Made by a program: the position numbers and the translations under genes. A DNA stretch of 64,000 nt from SLFH01 sp050486265 (GTDB lineage: Bacteria; Planctomycetota; Phycisphaerae; Phycisphaerales; UBA1924). This document shows positions 8,361-16,931 of this stretch, piece after piece. Positions within the stretch are counted from its first letter, which is position 1. Each line of letters starts with the position of its first letter. A model generated the notes under the pieces. That model ran no database searches, had not been told where the DNA came from, and saw only the letters and a program-made list of their open reading frames with translations. Location of the stretch: assembly GCA_050486265.1 (NCBI GenBank), contig JBJHCY010000004.1:290900-354899 (forward strand). Reading direction: 5' to 3'.

Positions 8361-10319
8361 GTGAGCGACCGGACCGCCGACGCGCTGGTGCTGGTGTTCA
8401 CGCAGGGAGTCTCGCTGAAGCAGTGGGACCGGACGGGGCTGCTGGGTCGAGAGAGCCTGCTGTACGAGCCTCTGGCGTCCGGCTTCGGCACTGTCGTGTT
8501 TGTGACCGACGGGGATCATTCTGACATCGCGATCGCGGAGAAGCTTCCTTTCCGAGCCCTTGTGGTCTGCAACGAGGCGAGGCTGCCCGAGCACGAGCAC
8601 CACGCCGCATTGCCCGGGCGTGTGGCGGGCCTGCTGCGCGGGTCGAAGTCGGCGATCGTCAAAACGAACCAGATGGTTGGGGGGGAGCGGGCGGTGGCGA
8701 TCGCCGTGGCGTTGCGCGGCGCGGGCGTTCGCACGGGGCTGATCGCGCGAGGCGGGTACCTGCATTCGAGGTTCGTCGCCTCGCAGTTCGGGCCAGAGTC
8801 CGTCGAAGCGATCGAGGCGGGGGCGTCGGAGGGGGAGCTCTGCCGCGCGGCGGACGCGGTGGTCGCCAGCACCGAGACGATGATCGACGACCTTCGTTGG
8901 CGTTACGGTCTCTCGGTGGAGCGGACGGTCGTGCAGCCGAACTTTGTCGCCGACGCCGACCCGGGCTACGCCGAGGCGGAGCGTGAGCCGGGCGAGATCC
9001 TGTATGCGGGGCAACTCGTCAGAAGGAAGCGCGTTGACATTTTGATCGACGCGATGGCGTATCTGCCTGATGTGACGCGCAAGGGCGCGTTCCTGACGGT
9101 GATCGGCGACGGCGAGGAACGGGAGAACCTGCAAGAGCAGGCGAAGCGCCTCGGCGTCGATGTGCGTTTCGAGGGGCGGATCCCGCACACCGAGCTGATC
9201 GAACGGCTCAAAGCCTGCGCGATCTACGCGCAGGCTTCGGAGCTGGAGGGGCACCCCAAGACGGTGCTGGAGGCGATGGGCGCGGGGTGCGCGGTGGTCG
9301 TGGCCGACACGCCGGGCCAGCGGGAGGTGGTCGAGCACGGGGTGAACGGTCTGCGGATCGCGCCCGACCCGCTCGTGTTCGCGCGGACATTCGATGTGCT
9401 GCTGAACGACCGCGAGCTGTGCATCGGGCTCGGGATGTCAGCAGCAAACTGCGTCTCGGCCCGTTTCGGGCTCGCCCAGACGATCGAGCTTGAGCGGCGG
9501 ATCCACAAGATGGCGCTGGTGCGAGCCGGCGAGGCTGCGCAAACGCCGCCCGGCGCGGTGCGCTGGGGGGCGGACCTGCTCAAGGCGGGCGCCGAGCAGC
9601 AGGTCGAGGCGTGGTCGCGGAGCCTTTCGGGCTTTGCCAGAAGACTCTCGCCGAAGGACCGCGCTCGCTTCCTGCTCGGGCTGGACGACCCGCTCTACAA
9701 GCTGCAGGGCCTCGCGGCGGTCGAGGCCGACGGCGGCCTGCACCCCAAACACCGATTGATGCGCTACCACGACTTTTTCACGCAACGCGTCGAGCCAGGC
9801 CAGCGTGTGCTCGACCTCGGCTGCGGCGTCGGCGCGCTCGGCGCTTCGATCGCTATGGCCTGCGATGCGACCGTGGTCGGGATGGACCTCTCAGACACTT
9901 CCCTTGAGAAGGCCCGCGCCCGCGCGGCGTCTGACAACATCGCCGACCGCATGACGCTCGTGCACGGCGACATCACCAAAGACCGGGCCGAGGGCTCGTT
10001 CGATGTGATCGTGCTCTCCAATGTGCTCGAACACCTCGCCGACCGGCCGGGGCTTTTGGCGAAGTACGCGGCGTGGTACAGCCCGAAGAAGTTTTTGATC
10101 CGCGTGCCGGCGTTCGATCGTGAGTGGCGTGTGCCGTGGAAGCGTGAGCTGGGGGTCGAATGGCGGCTTGACCCGACGCACGAGACGGAGCACACGCGGG
10201 AGCAGCTGGAAGCGGAGCTCGGGTCGGCGGGGCTGCGGATCACCGAGTTTGTGTGCAACTGGGGCGAGTACTGGCTGGTGGCGGTTCCCGAGGCCGTTGA
10301 GCAGCGCAGGGCGGGGTAG
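8361..10319 (+). CDS. Fusion of family 4 glycosyltransferase and SAM-dependent methyltransferase
   Basis: The 652-residue protein contains two enzymes. Residues about 1-375 are a GT-B, GT4-type glycosyltransferase, with ILYAGQLVRRKRVDIL near 214 and the donor-binding ELEGHPKTVLEAMGAG near 294. Residues about 455-650 are a class I methyltransferase, with motif I VLDLGCGVGALG near 482, GMDLS near 504 and FDVIVLSNVLEHL near 546. Together they could add a sugar and methylate it, or cap a chain. GTG 8361 is selected because the upstream frame is unlike protein and begins inside the divergent gene. It heads a run of glycan genes to 13974, with the epimerase starting 27 bases later. Confidence 0.88.
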   Translation: MSDRTADALVLVFTQGVSLKQWDRTGLLGRESLLYEPLASGFGTVVFVTDGDHSDIAIAEKLPFRALVVCNEARLPEHEHHAALPGRVAGLLRGSKSAIVKTNQMVGGERAVAIAVALRGAGVRTGLIARGGYLHSRFVASQFGPESVEAIEAGASEGELCRAADAVVASTETMIDDLRWRYGLSVERTVVQPNFVADADPGYAEAEREPGEILYAGQLVRRKRVDILIDAMAYLPDVTRKGAFLTVIGDGEERENLQEQAKRLGVDVRFEGRIPHTELIERLKACAIYAQASELEGHPKTVLEAMGAGCAVVVADTPGQREVVEHGVNGLRIAPDPLVFARTFDVLLNDRELCIGLGMSAANCVSARFGLAQTIELERRIHKMALVRAGEAAQTPPGAVRWGADLLKAGAEQQVEAWSRSLSGFARRLSPKDRARFLLGLDDPLYKLQGLAAVEADGGLHPKHRLMRYHDFFTQRVEPGQRVLDLGCGVGALGASIAMACDATVVGMDLSDTSLEKARARAASDNIADRMTLVHGDITKDRAEGSFDVIVLSNVLEHLADRPGLLAKYAAWYSPKKFLIRVPAFDREWRVPWKRELGVEWRLDPTHETEHTREQLEAELGSAGLRITEFVCNWGEYWLVAVPEAVEQRRAG

Positions 10320-10346
10320 ATCTGGTTCGGAGCGGAGCAACCCTCG

Positions 10347-11363
10347 ATGCAGCGTGAGTTATGGCGAGACCGTCGAGTTCTGGTGACCGGCGGGGCCGGG
10401 ATGATCGGCTCTGGGCTTGTGCGTGCGCTGCTCGGGCTCGGGTGTGAAGTGACTGTCGCGGACAACCTTCGCAGGGGGAGGGTTGAGCATCTGCCTGAGG
10501 ACCACGCCGGGCGGTTGCGATTTTTGCAGATCGATCTGTCTGAGCCCGGGGCCGCGGTGAATGTGGTCGAGGGGTGCGACACGGTGTACCACCTCGCCGA
10601 CATCGTCGCGGGGATCGGGTATGTCTTCGGGAACGAGTTCCCGATCTTCTCGCACAACATCGCGCTGGACCGGGCGGTGCTGGACGCGTGCGTCCGCCTG
10701 CGCACGCCCAATTACATCTACGCGGGCAGCGCCTGCTCGTACCCGGCCGAGCTGCAGATGCGGGCCGATCCGCCGCCCTTGAAAGAGGAGCAGGCGTACC
10801 CGGCGAGCCCGGAGTCGGGCTACGGCTGGAGTAAGCTGATGGGCGAGTACATGGCGGAGCTGGCGCAGAAGGAGGGCCTGCTGCGCGTCGGGATCGCCCG
10901 CTTCCACAATGTCTTCGGCCCGCGGTGCGACACCGACCCCAAGACCTCGCAGGTCATCCCCTCGCTGATCCGGAAAGTCATCGAGAACAGCTCGGGGAAG
11001 CTGGCCGTCTGGGGCTCGGGGCGGCAGCGGCGTGCGTTCCTGTATGTCGATGACGCGGTCGAGACGCTGGTGCGCATCCGCGAGCGGGCGATGGGCGCCG
11101 GCCCCGTGCAGATGGGTCTGCCCGAGAGCACGGGCATCGGCGAACTGGCGCGCGAGATCGTGGAGATCTCGGGGCGCGGCATCGAGATCGAGTTCGATAC
11201 TTCGAGGCCCGAAGGCGACTTCGACCGCAGGCCCGACCTTACAAAGGCGGGTCGCGTGCTGGGCTTTACGCCCCGCGTGTCGCTCCGCGAGGGGCTCGCG
11301 CGGACCTATCGGTGGATGAACGAACGCCGGTCGCCCGTGTCGGCGGAAGAGGCCGTCGCGTGA
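10347..11363 (+). CDS. NAD-dependent nucleotide-sugar epimerase/dehydratase (extended SDR)
   Basis: The 338-residue protein is an extended short-chain dehydrogenase acting on a nucleotide sugar. The NAD-binding motif VLVTGGAGMIGSGLV lies at about residues 11-25; the catalytic triad is visible as Ser in AGSACSYP (about 128) and YGWSK near 158. The SACSYP region and the later FHNVFGPRCD resemble GDP-mannose 3,5-epimerase-type and GDP-fucose-type enzymes, so the substrate may be GDP-linked; this is not settled by sequence reading. It sits between glycosyltransferase genes, and its stop overlaps the GTG start of the next gene, which indicates one operon supplying and using an activated sugar. Confidence 0.88.
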   Translation: MQRELWRDRRVLVTGGAGMIGSGLVRALLGLGCEVTVADNLRRGRVEHLPEDHAGRLRFLQIDLSEPGAAVNVVEGCDTVYHLADIVAGIGYVFGNEFPIFSHNIALDRAVLDACVRLRTPNYIYAGSACSYPAELQMRADPPPLKEEQAYPASPESGYGWSKLMGEYMAELAQKEGLLRVGIARFHNVFGPRCDTDPKTSQVIPSLIRKVIENSSGKLAVWGSGRQRRAFLYVDDAVETLVRIRERAMGAGPVQMGLPESTGIGELAREIVEISGRGIEIEFDTSRPEGDFDRRPDLTKAGRVLGFTPRVSLREGLARTYRWMNERRSPVSAEEAVA

Positions 11364-12403
11364 CGCTGCTGTACCTCTCACCGAACATGTCGCGGTATGA
11401 CTGGGCGTCGTACCAGCAGGATGTGATGGATGCGCTGGCTCGGCGTGCTCCCGTGCGTTTCTACGGCCCCGGCTTCGAGGGCTACAGCCCCGACCGAACA
11501 CTGTCGCAGTTGATCGGCGCGATGCCGGAGCGTCCGAGCCATGTGATCGTGGGGCACGCGTGGCTGAGCGATAACCCGGCCGCCCCGCTCGATGCGCACC
11601 CGCGCTTCGGGCTGGAGGACTCGCCTTCGCCGGTGTTCATGATCCTCAACAAGGAGTACCGGCGTCTGGATGAAAAGCTGGCGTGGGCGCGCCGGGTGGG
11701 CGCGCGAGCGGTCTTTTCGCACCACCACGACGCGCCGCTGTGGTCTGAGGAGGCGGGTGCGCCTTGCGTGTTCTGGCCCTTCGCCGCCGATTGTGAGCGG
11801 TTCTTCCCGCACGATGGCGTGCGTCTGCACGACCTGTTTTTCAGCGGGATCCTGCAGAACGCGCCTGTCGGCCAGTCCGATCTGCGGGTGCGGATCATGC
11901 GGGCCTTGTTTCATTGTCGGGGGGACTTGCCGCTGGAGAAACGGGACGAGGTTGCGCACCTCCGGATCTTCTTCAACGCGGCGCCCCGGGACCCAGCGGA
12001 GCGTGAGAAGGCCGAACGCGATGGCCTGTACCGGAGGCTGAGCGACGAGGCGTACGCCTCGGAGATGCGCCGGTCGCGCGTGGTGGTCAACACGCGATCG
12101 CCCGCCGGGCTTGTCAGCCCGCGCACCTTTGAGGCGATGCTCTCGGGCGCGCTCGTGCTTGCCGAGCACAACCCCGCTCACAGGCTGATCCTCGGCGAGC
12201 ACACGCCCGCCGAGTTCGAAGACGAGCGAGAGTGCGTCGAGAAGGCCCTTGCGTTGCTGGGCGACCCGGACGCAGCGCGCCGGGCCGAGCGGGCGAGGCT
12301 GCACGCGATCGAGCACCACACATGGGCCTCGCGCATCGAGACCCTGCTCGGCTGTCTTGAAAAGGAGGCCGGGCCGGTCCCCCGGCTTGTTGAAGCCGCA
12401 TGA
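11360..12403 (+). CDS. Glycosyltransferase, CgeB-like (group 1)
   Basis: The 347-residue protein starts with GTG at 11360 overlapping the epimerase stop. The C-terminal third has the pattern of glycosyl transferases group 1: SRVVVNTRSPAGLVSPRTF, EAMLSGALVLAE, then an acidic EFEDERECVEKAL helix. The N-terminal half has a Rossmann-like start (TLLYLSPNMSRYDW) and YRRLDEKLAWAR in the middle, comparable to CgeB-type proteins. It is presumed to add a sugar to the same glycan as its neighbours. The end overlaps the ATG of the next GT by four bases. Confidence 0.8.
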   Translation: MTLLYLSPNMSRYDWASYQQDVMDALARRAPVRFYGPGFEGYSPDRTLSQLIGAMPERPSHVIVGHAWLSDNPAAPLDAHPRFGLEDSPSPVFMILNKEYRRLDEKLAWARRVGARAVFSHHHDAPLWSEEAGAPCVFWPFAADCERFFPHDGVRLHDLFFSGILQNAPVGQSDLRVRIMRALFHCRGDLPLEKRDEVAHLRIFFNAAPRDPAEREKAERDGLYRRLSDEAYASEMRRSRVVVNTRSPAGLVSPRTFEAMLSGALVLAEHNPAHRLILGEHTPAEFEDERECVEKALALLGDPDAARRAERARLHAIEHHTWASRIETLLGCLEKEAGPVPRLVEAA

Positions 12404-13974
12404 ACGCACAAACCCAGGACGCCCCCCTCCTCATCGCCCTCCCCCAGGGCCTGAATGTCAGCGGCGTCACGCTCTGGGCCCTGCGGCTCGTCCGGGCGGC
12501 GGCCGGGCGGGGCAGGCCCGCGGGGCTGATCCTCCATCCTGAGCCGGAGGGGCAGAAGCCGATCGCGCGGCGCTTGCCGCGGGGCGTGAAGGTGTTTGAT
12601 CTGCGCGATCTGCCGCCGATCCAGCGGTGCGGGGGGGATCTCTCGGCGTACATCCCGCGCTACATGCACGCCCTGGAGACCATGGCCCGGCGCGGGACGG
12701 TGGTGATGAGCCCCAACCTGCACGGGGACTGCTACGGCGTTTGCGCGGCCCTCGCGATGGCCCGCCCCGACCTCGTCCGCTTCGTCGGCTGGCAGCACTC
12801 CGACATCGCCTACGACACGCGGATGCTCGCGCACTACGCGCCGATGCTCCACCGCTTTGTCGGCGTCAGCGATGTCATCGAACGCTCGCTGAAGAACCAG
12901 CTCGGGCCGAGGGCGGCGGATGTCGTGAACATCCCCTACGGCGTCGAGACGCCGGGCGAGCCGCACACGCGCACGCCGCTGCAGGGCCGACCGGTGCGCC
13001 TGCTGTACACCGGGCGCATCGAGCACGAGCAGAAGCGGGTGCGTGCGCTGATCGCGATGAGCGACACGCTCGCGATCGGCGGCATCGACCACCGCCTGAC
13101 GCTGCTCGGCGACGGCCCGGCGGCTCAAGAGATCGACAAGGCGATCGAGCATCGGCCCGAGATCCGGCGTGTGCAACCTGGCGGGCAGGGGACGGTGCGG
13201 CGGTATCTCGCCTCGCACGACGCGTTCGTGCTCGCCAGCCGCTACGAAGGGCTGAGCGTTTCGATGCTCGAGGCGATGGCGCACGGGTGCGTGCCGATCG
13301 TCACGGGCGTGCGATCGGGCGCCGCCCAGGCGATCAGCGACGGCGACAACGGCCTGCTGGCAGTTGCTGATGCGGACGACGACGACCGGACGGTCGGGCG
13401 CGCGATGGCCGAAGAGGTCCGGCGGCTGCTCGACGCCTGCCCGGCGAGGCTCAGCGAACGCGCGTGGCTGAGCGCCCGCGAGCGGTTCTCGATCGAGCTG
13501 CACGCCGAACGGGCCTGCAAGCTGTTTGACCGGATCGCGTCCGAGCCGGCGCGCCCGTGGCCCGCGTCACGCCCCTGCGCCTTCTCGGCCGGGGCCGGGC
13601 AAACTCAGGCCAGCGGGAGCGTGCCCGAGGACGGCCCGAAACGCTTCGGCGAATTGCTCTCGACGCTCCGCGGCGAGTCGATCGTGCTCCACGGCGCCGG
13701 GCGCCACACCATCGAACTCGCAAGCGTGCTCGCCGACGCGCCTGTCGACATCGTCGCGATCGCCGACGACGATCCGAACCGGCACGGGCAGACACTCTTC
13801 GGCTGGCCGATCATCCCGCCTTCGAAAGTGAAAGAGACCGGCGTTTCGAGTGTGGTCATCAGCTCGTGGATGCACCAGGACGCGATCTACGAACGCTGCG
13901 CGCCGATCTACGCCCACGCGGGCGTGCGGGTGCACCGGGTGTACCCGGTGAAGAACGCGGTGCACGCGGCGTAG
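12400..13974 (+). CDS. Family 4 glycosyltransferase with C-terminal Rossmann-like module
   Basis: The 524-residue protein has a GT-B core (about residues 1-385), including RLLYTGRIEHEQKRV near residue 203, a VLASRYEGLSVSMLEAM acceptor/donor motif near 277, and GCVPIVTGVRSGA. A linker rich in Pro and Ala leads to a separate domain from about residue 417, beginning SIVLHGAGRHTIEL with a following IADDDPNRHG, which resembles the end modules of three other GTs in this window. It is the last gene of the 8361-13974 operon, joined to the previous gene by an ATGA overlap. Confidence 0.85.
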   Translation: MNAQTQDAPLLIALPQGLNVSGVTLWALRLVRAAAGRGRPAGLILHPEPEGQKPIARRLPRGVKVFDLRDLPPIQRCGGDLSAYIPRYMHALETMARRGTVVMSPNLHGDCYGVCAALAMARPDLVRFVGWQHSDIAYDTRMLAHYAPMLHRFVGVSDVIERSLKNQLGPRAADVVNIPYGVETPGEPHTRTPLQGRPVRLLYTGRIEHEQKRVRALIAMSDTLAIGGIDHRLTLLGDGPAAQEIDKAIEHRPEIRRVQPGGQGTVRRYLASHDAFVLASRYEGLSVSMLEAMAHGCVPIVTGVRSGAAQAISDGDNGLLAVADADDDDRTVGRAMAEEVRRLLDACPARLSERAWLSARERFSIELHAERACKLFDRIASEPARPWPASRPCAFSAGAGQTQASGSVPEDGPKRFGELLSTLRGESIVLHGAGRHTIELASVLADAPVDIVAIADDDPNRHGQTLFGWPIIPPSKVKETGVSSVVISSWMHQDAIYERCAPIYAHAGVRVHRVYPVKNAVHAA

Positions 13975-14039
13975 GTGTGTCGTGTTGTGGGGTGGAGCGA
14001 TGGGTTGTTCGACCCGGTGAGGTGGATCGCTTCGGGTCC

Positions 14040-14290
14040 GTCCCGAAGGGACGGTGGGTTGTAGCCGCGGGTGGAGCAGGCCGCGACGCTACGCGTCGAG
14101 GGGTGCGCAACCCGTGGAAAGAAGCGCACAAACATACCTCGCCCTGAAGGGGCGAAGGAAGGCGTCGTGTTGATCGCTCGCTTCCTCCGCTCCTTCAGAG
14201 CGGGGGATAGTGAATGACGCTATCCACGGGTTCCAGCGTGCTGCGCACGCTTCCACCCGTGGCTACAACCCGGCGCCCCTTCGGGGCTTT
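14040..14290. repeat. Large imperfect palindrome (planctomycete-type intergenic repeat)
   Basis: The element fills most of a 380-base gap between the GT gene ending at 13974 and the gene ending at 14356. The outer arms are GGGTTGTAGCCGCGGGTGGA (14056-14075) and its inverse with one mismatch (14252-14271), bounded by CCGAAGGG-type ends (about 14043 and 14275-14290). Inner matches are AACCCGTGGA near 14109 with its inverse near 14223, and CTGAAGGGGCGAAGGAAG near 14144 with its inverse near 14180-14197. The RNA could fold into one long, interrupted hairpin. Confidence 0.7.
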
Positions 14291-14355
14291 CGGAGCGAGC
14301 CGGTTGCGTGATGGACAGTTCCCGCGGTGATGTGCTTGGGTGCGACAGCGCAAAC

Positions 14356-15006
14356 TCACGCGGCATTTCTGCCGCGGATGACTTCCGTGGCGATGTCCCA
14401 CGGGCGCTGCATCCTGGCTTTGGAGATCCGTGCCGCGGGGTGATACGCGGCGATCATACGGATGTTTCCTGCTTGAACCACGCCCACGGCGTCCCTCGTC
14501 TTCGCCCAGGCTGAGCGAACCTTCAGCACGCCGCTTGCGCACATCCACGCCTCGTCGCCCATGCAGACGATCGCTTCGAGATTGGGCATGTGCCCGATCG
14601 TGAACGCGAGGGCGCGTTCGCCGAACCGCATCGCTTCGGCCCTGTTGGGGAGCGTGCCGCTCATCTTGTCGTCGTCGCGGCATAGCGACGCGAGCGCCGA
14701 GCCGTAGAGCAGCCCGCATGTGTCGGGAGCTGCGCCCGTCCGCAACGGCTCGACGAACTTGCAGAGCCGCCGGTTGGTCACCAGTGTCGGCTCGTGCCGG
14801 TACGGGCGCGGATCGCCCGCTTCGAGGCGCTCGCGGATCAGGCGGCTGCACGCGAAGTCTTTGGCGAGCAGCAGCACCCGACCGTTCCAGTCGCCGAAAA
14901 GATCCTCGGTGCCGAAGAGACGGGTCTCACCGGGGCAGAGCTCGTAGACATTGGTGTAGCCGTTGAGGCGGAAGCTCGTGATGCTGTCTGGGAGGGGCGG
15001 CGTCAT
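14356..15006 (-). CDS. Uracil-DNA glycosylase-superfamily-like protein
   Basis: The 216-residue protein starts at ATG 15006; GTG 15051 in the same frame is an alternative. Recognisable elements are GRVLLLAKDFACS near residue 38, LCKFVEPLR near 78, a central VCMGDEAW strand-turn and the late AYHPAAR. The spacing resembles the uracil-DNA glycosylase fold, in which the first strand leads to the water-activating site and an H-P-(S/A) loop contacts DNA. The ends are consistent, but I cannot see the canonical GxDPG motif, so the assignment to DNA repair is tentative. It lies after 15065-15715 on the same strand, 58 bases away. Confidence 0.55.
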   Translation of the reverse strand: MTPPLPDSITSFRLNGYTNVYELCPGETRLFGTEDLFGDWNGRVLLLAKDFACSRLIRERLEAGDPRPYRHEPTLVTNRRLCKFVEPLRTGAAPDTCGLLYGSALASLCRDDDKMSGTLPNRAEAMRFGERALAFTIGHMPNLEAIVCMGDEAWMCASGVLKVRSAWAKTRDAVGVVQAGNIRMIAAYHPAARISKARMQRPWDIATEVIRGRNAA

Positions 15007-15064
15007 CGCCCTGTGATCGGCCCGAAACGCGACAGCATCCAGAGCGAGCACCGCCCTGTTGCGG

Positions 15065-15715
15065 CTACTTCAGCCCCGTCAGGCGTCGGATGATCTCGCC
15101 GGTGGTCAGGTCGCGGACGAAGCGGTCGGCGCCGTCGAGGAGTTCTTCGAAGTCTTTGACTTCGGGCGCGGCGATGAGGTCGGGCTCGGCTTCGCTGCGT
15201 TCGAGGCCGAGCGCGCCCGAGCCGGTCACCGTGACCACCCAGCGGCCCTCGCTCAGCGAGCGGTAGACCGCCCGCCCGACGCGCACGCCGGCGGTGTCGA
15301 AGTCGATCTCGGCGAGGGCGGGGTCGATCAGGATGCCGTCGCGGGCGGGCGTGTTCTCGTCGAAGACGCGCCGGATCCAGAGGCGTCCGTCGATGACGAC
15401 ATAGTCGATGTAGACGGCGGCCGCGGGGTCGAAGAAGGGGACCGGAACATCCTTGATGACGCCCGCCGCGGTGCGCACGCGGACCGAGAGCGTTTGTCCG
15501 TCAACGAGCAGCTCGGTCACGGCGGTGCGGCGGACGGCTTCGTTGTACGAAGCGGCGAGGTCCGAGTAGGCGCCGCCGAGTTCGATGAGTTGATCGCGGT
15601 AATGGTCGCGTTCGGCGTCGCGGCGCGCGGTGGAGAGCGCGAGCAGGACGAGCCCTGCGCCCGCTGCGCCGAGGGCGATGAGGATCATGGGCTTGTAGAT
15701 GGCGGCGCGGCGCAT
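15065..15715 (-). CDS. Membrane-anchored protein of unknown function
   Basis: The 216-residue product begins MRRAAIYKP at ATG 15715 and has one transmembrane segment at about residues 9-28, followed by a short coiled region (residues 30-60) and a beta-rich extracytoplasmic domain with several Val-rich strands. The motif ILIDPALAEIDFDTAGVRVG near residue 130 and the end FVRDLTTGEIIRRLTGLK are distinctive, but I recognise no family. Single-anchor topology with a short cytoplasmic positive patch suggests an exported domain. It appears to be transcribed with the downstream glycosylase-like gene. Confidence 0.65.
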   Translation of the reverse strand: MRRAAIYKPMILIALGAAGAGLVLLALSTARRDAERDHYRDQLIELGGAYSDLAASYNEAVRRTAVTELLVDGQTLSVRVRTAAGVIKDVPVPFFDPAAAVYIDYVVIDGRLWIRRVFDENTPARDGILIDPALAEIDFDTAGVRVGRAVYRSLSEGRWVVTVTGSGALGLERSEAEPDLIAAPEVKDFEELLDGADRFVRDLTTGEIIRRLTGLK

Positions 15716-15896
15716 GGTTTTCGGACCTCTCGTGCTTCGGTCTGTTTGCACTCGATCTTATCGGCAGAGTTTATCGGTCTGCTCAATACCTTCTCTGATC
15801 TGGTTCTGTGCTGCATGTTTTGAGGGGAAAGCGCGTCTGTTCGGGTCCGCGGCGCGGGTGTGACGCGGGAGTGCAAGTTCTGGAGAGACAAGGGGT

Positions 15897-15924
15897 TGCG
15901 TTCAAACGCTGATGCGGTAGACTA
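15897..15924 (+). promoter_or_regulatory. Candidate sigma-70-type promoter for the PEP-CTERM gene
   Basis: TTGCGT (15897-15902) and TAGACT (15919-15924) are separated by 16 bases, in a locally less GC-rich stretch upstream of the gene at 16045. Transcription would begin near 15931 and give a leader of about 115 bases. The rest of the 329-base gap 15716-16044 holds nothing else recognisable. Confidence 0.35.
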
Positions 15925-16044
15925 GGCTCCGAGAGACTCGTGGCTTGAGGACGGGTTGTACCCGCTCGGGGGAAGTCACCCAGTGTGACAGGGGTTCGGC
16001 TTTGTACGCGGTCGGGCGGTCCCGGCCAAAGGAGAAGAAGAGAG

Positions 16045-16791
16045 ATGAACAAGATAGTTGCAGCAGTTGCGACCACCGCGATCCTGAGTTCGGCCGGCAT
16101 GGCCAATGTTCTCTGGGATAACGGCCCGCTGGTGAACCGTCCGGGTGAGGGCTTCGGCGGCGCGGACGCCAGCCGTCTGCAGACCACGCTCGGCATGAAC
16201 ACGCTGGGCGGCAATGTGAATCGCGGCTCGTTCCACCGCGCCGACAGCTTCGAGGTCGGCCCCGAGGGCTGGATCCTCGACCAGGTCGTGACCTTCGCCT
16301 ACCAGACCGGCTCCGGCCCGCCCTCGACGCTGACGGGCATCTCGATGCAGATCTGGGACGCCAGCCCCGCCGCCGGCGGCAATGTGATTTGGGGCGACAT
16401 GACGACCGAGCGGTTTGTCTCCACCGAGTTCAGCGGCGTCTATCGCGACAGCGAGAGCAGCCCCGGCTTGAGCAGCCGCCCGCTGATGGAGATCGTCGGT
16501 TCCTTCGACGGGCTCGTGCTGCCCGGCGGGACCTACTGGCTCGAGATCGGTATCGCTGGCTCGGCCGCCAGCGGCCCTTGGATGCCCGCCGTCACCATCG
16601 ACGGGCAGGTCACCACCGGCAACGCCCTCCAGTTCACCGCGAGCACCGGCGTGTGGTCCGATTGGCTCGACTCCGGCACTGAGACCCCTCAGGGCATGCC
16701 CTTCTCGCTGGTCGGCGAGGTCGTCCCCGCCCCCGGCGCCGCGGCGACCTTCGCGCTCGCCGGCCTGATCGGCCTGCGTCGGCGTCGCTGA
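16045..16791 (+). CDS. Secreted protein with PEP-CTERM-type sorting tail
   Basis: The 248-residue protein starts at ATG 16045, preceded by the ribosome site AAGGAGAAGAAG. A signal peptide is visible (MNKIVAAVATTAILSSAGMA, cleavage near residue 20). The mature part is Gly/Ser/Thr-rich and beta-strand-like. The C terminus has the tripartite sorting signal of the PEP-CTERM class: VPAPGAA, a hydrophobic segment TFALAGLIGL and RRRR. Such proteins are recognised by exosortase and cross the outer layers together with exopolysaccharide. No exosortase gene is in this window, but the polysaccharide genes on both sides fit the known link. Confidence 0.85.
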   Translation: MNKIVAAVATTAILSSAGMANVLWDNGPLVNRPGEGFGGADASRLQTTLGMNTLGGNVNRGSFHRADSFEVGPEGWILDQVVTFAYQTGSGPPSTLTGISMQIWDASPAAGGNVIWGDMTTERFVSTEFSGVYRDSESSPGLSSRPLMEIVGSFDGLVLPGGTYWLEIGIAGSAASGPWMPAVTIDGQVTTGNALQFTASTGVWSDWLDSGTETPQGMPFSLVGEVVPAPGAAATFALAGLIGLRRRR

Positions 16792-16824
16792 TCGCTCCTG
16801 CAAGAGTGATCCTGCTTCACTTCT

Positions 16825-16864
16825 GACCCGGGGCGGGCCAAACGGTCCGCCTCGGTCTTTTTTT
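16825..16864 (+). terminator. Rho-independent terminator of the PEP-CTERM gene
   Basis: A long GC stem (GACCCGGGGCGGGCC against GGTCCGCCTCGGTC, loop AAAC) is followed directly by seven T (16858-16864), 33 bases after the stop at 16791. Confidence 0.88.
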
Positions 16865-16931
16865 GCCCGCGTTCGACCGCGGCGGCCTCCGCCGGCGTTG
16901 CTTTGGGCGTCGGCGGGCCGATGATCTGCCC

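Noticed and set aside
13975..14290. Possible CRISPR or tandem repeat between GT and glycosylase-like genes
   Set aside because: The repeats are inverted and unequal in spacing, so a palindrome explains them better.
14195..14851. A 218-codon minus-strand frame through the palindrome and into the glycosylase-like gene
   Set aside because: Its composition is Arg/Ser/His-rich and it overlaps a better gene in another frame and the repeat.
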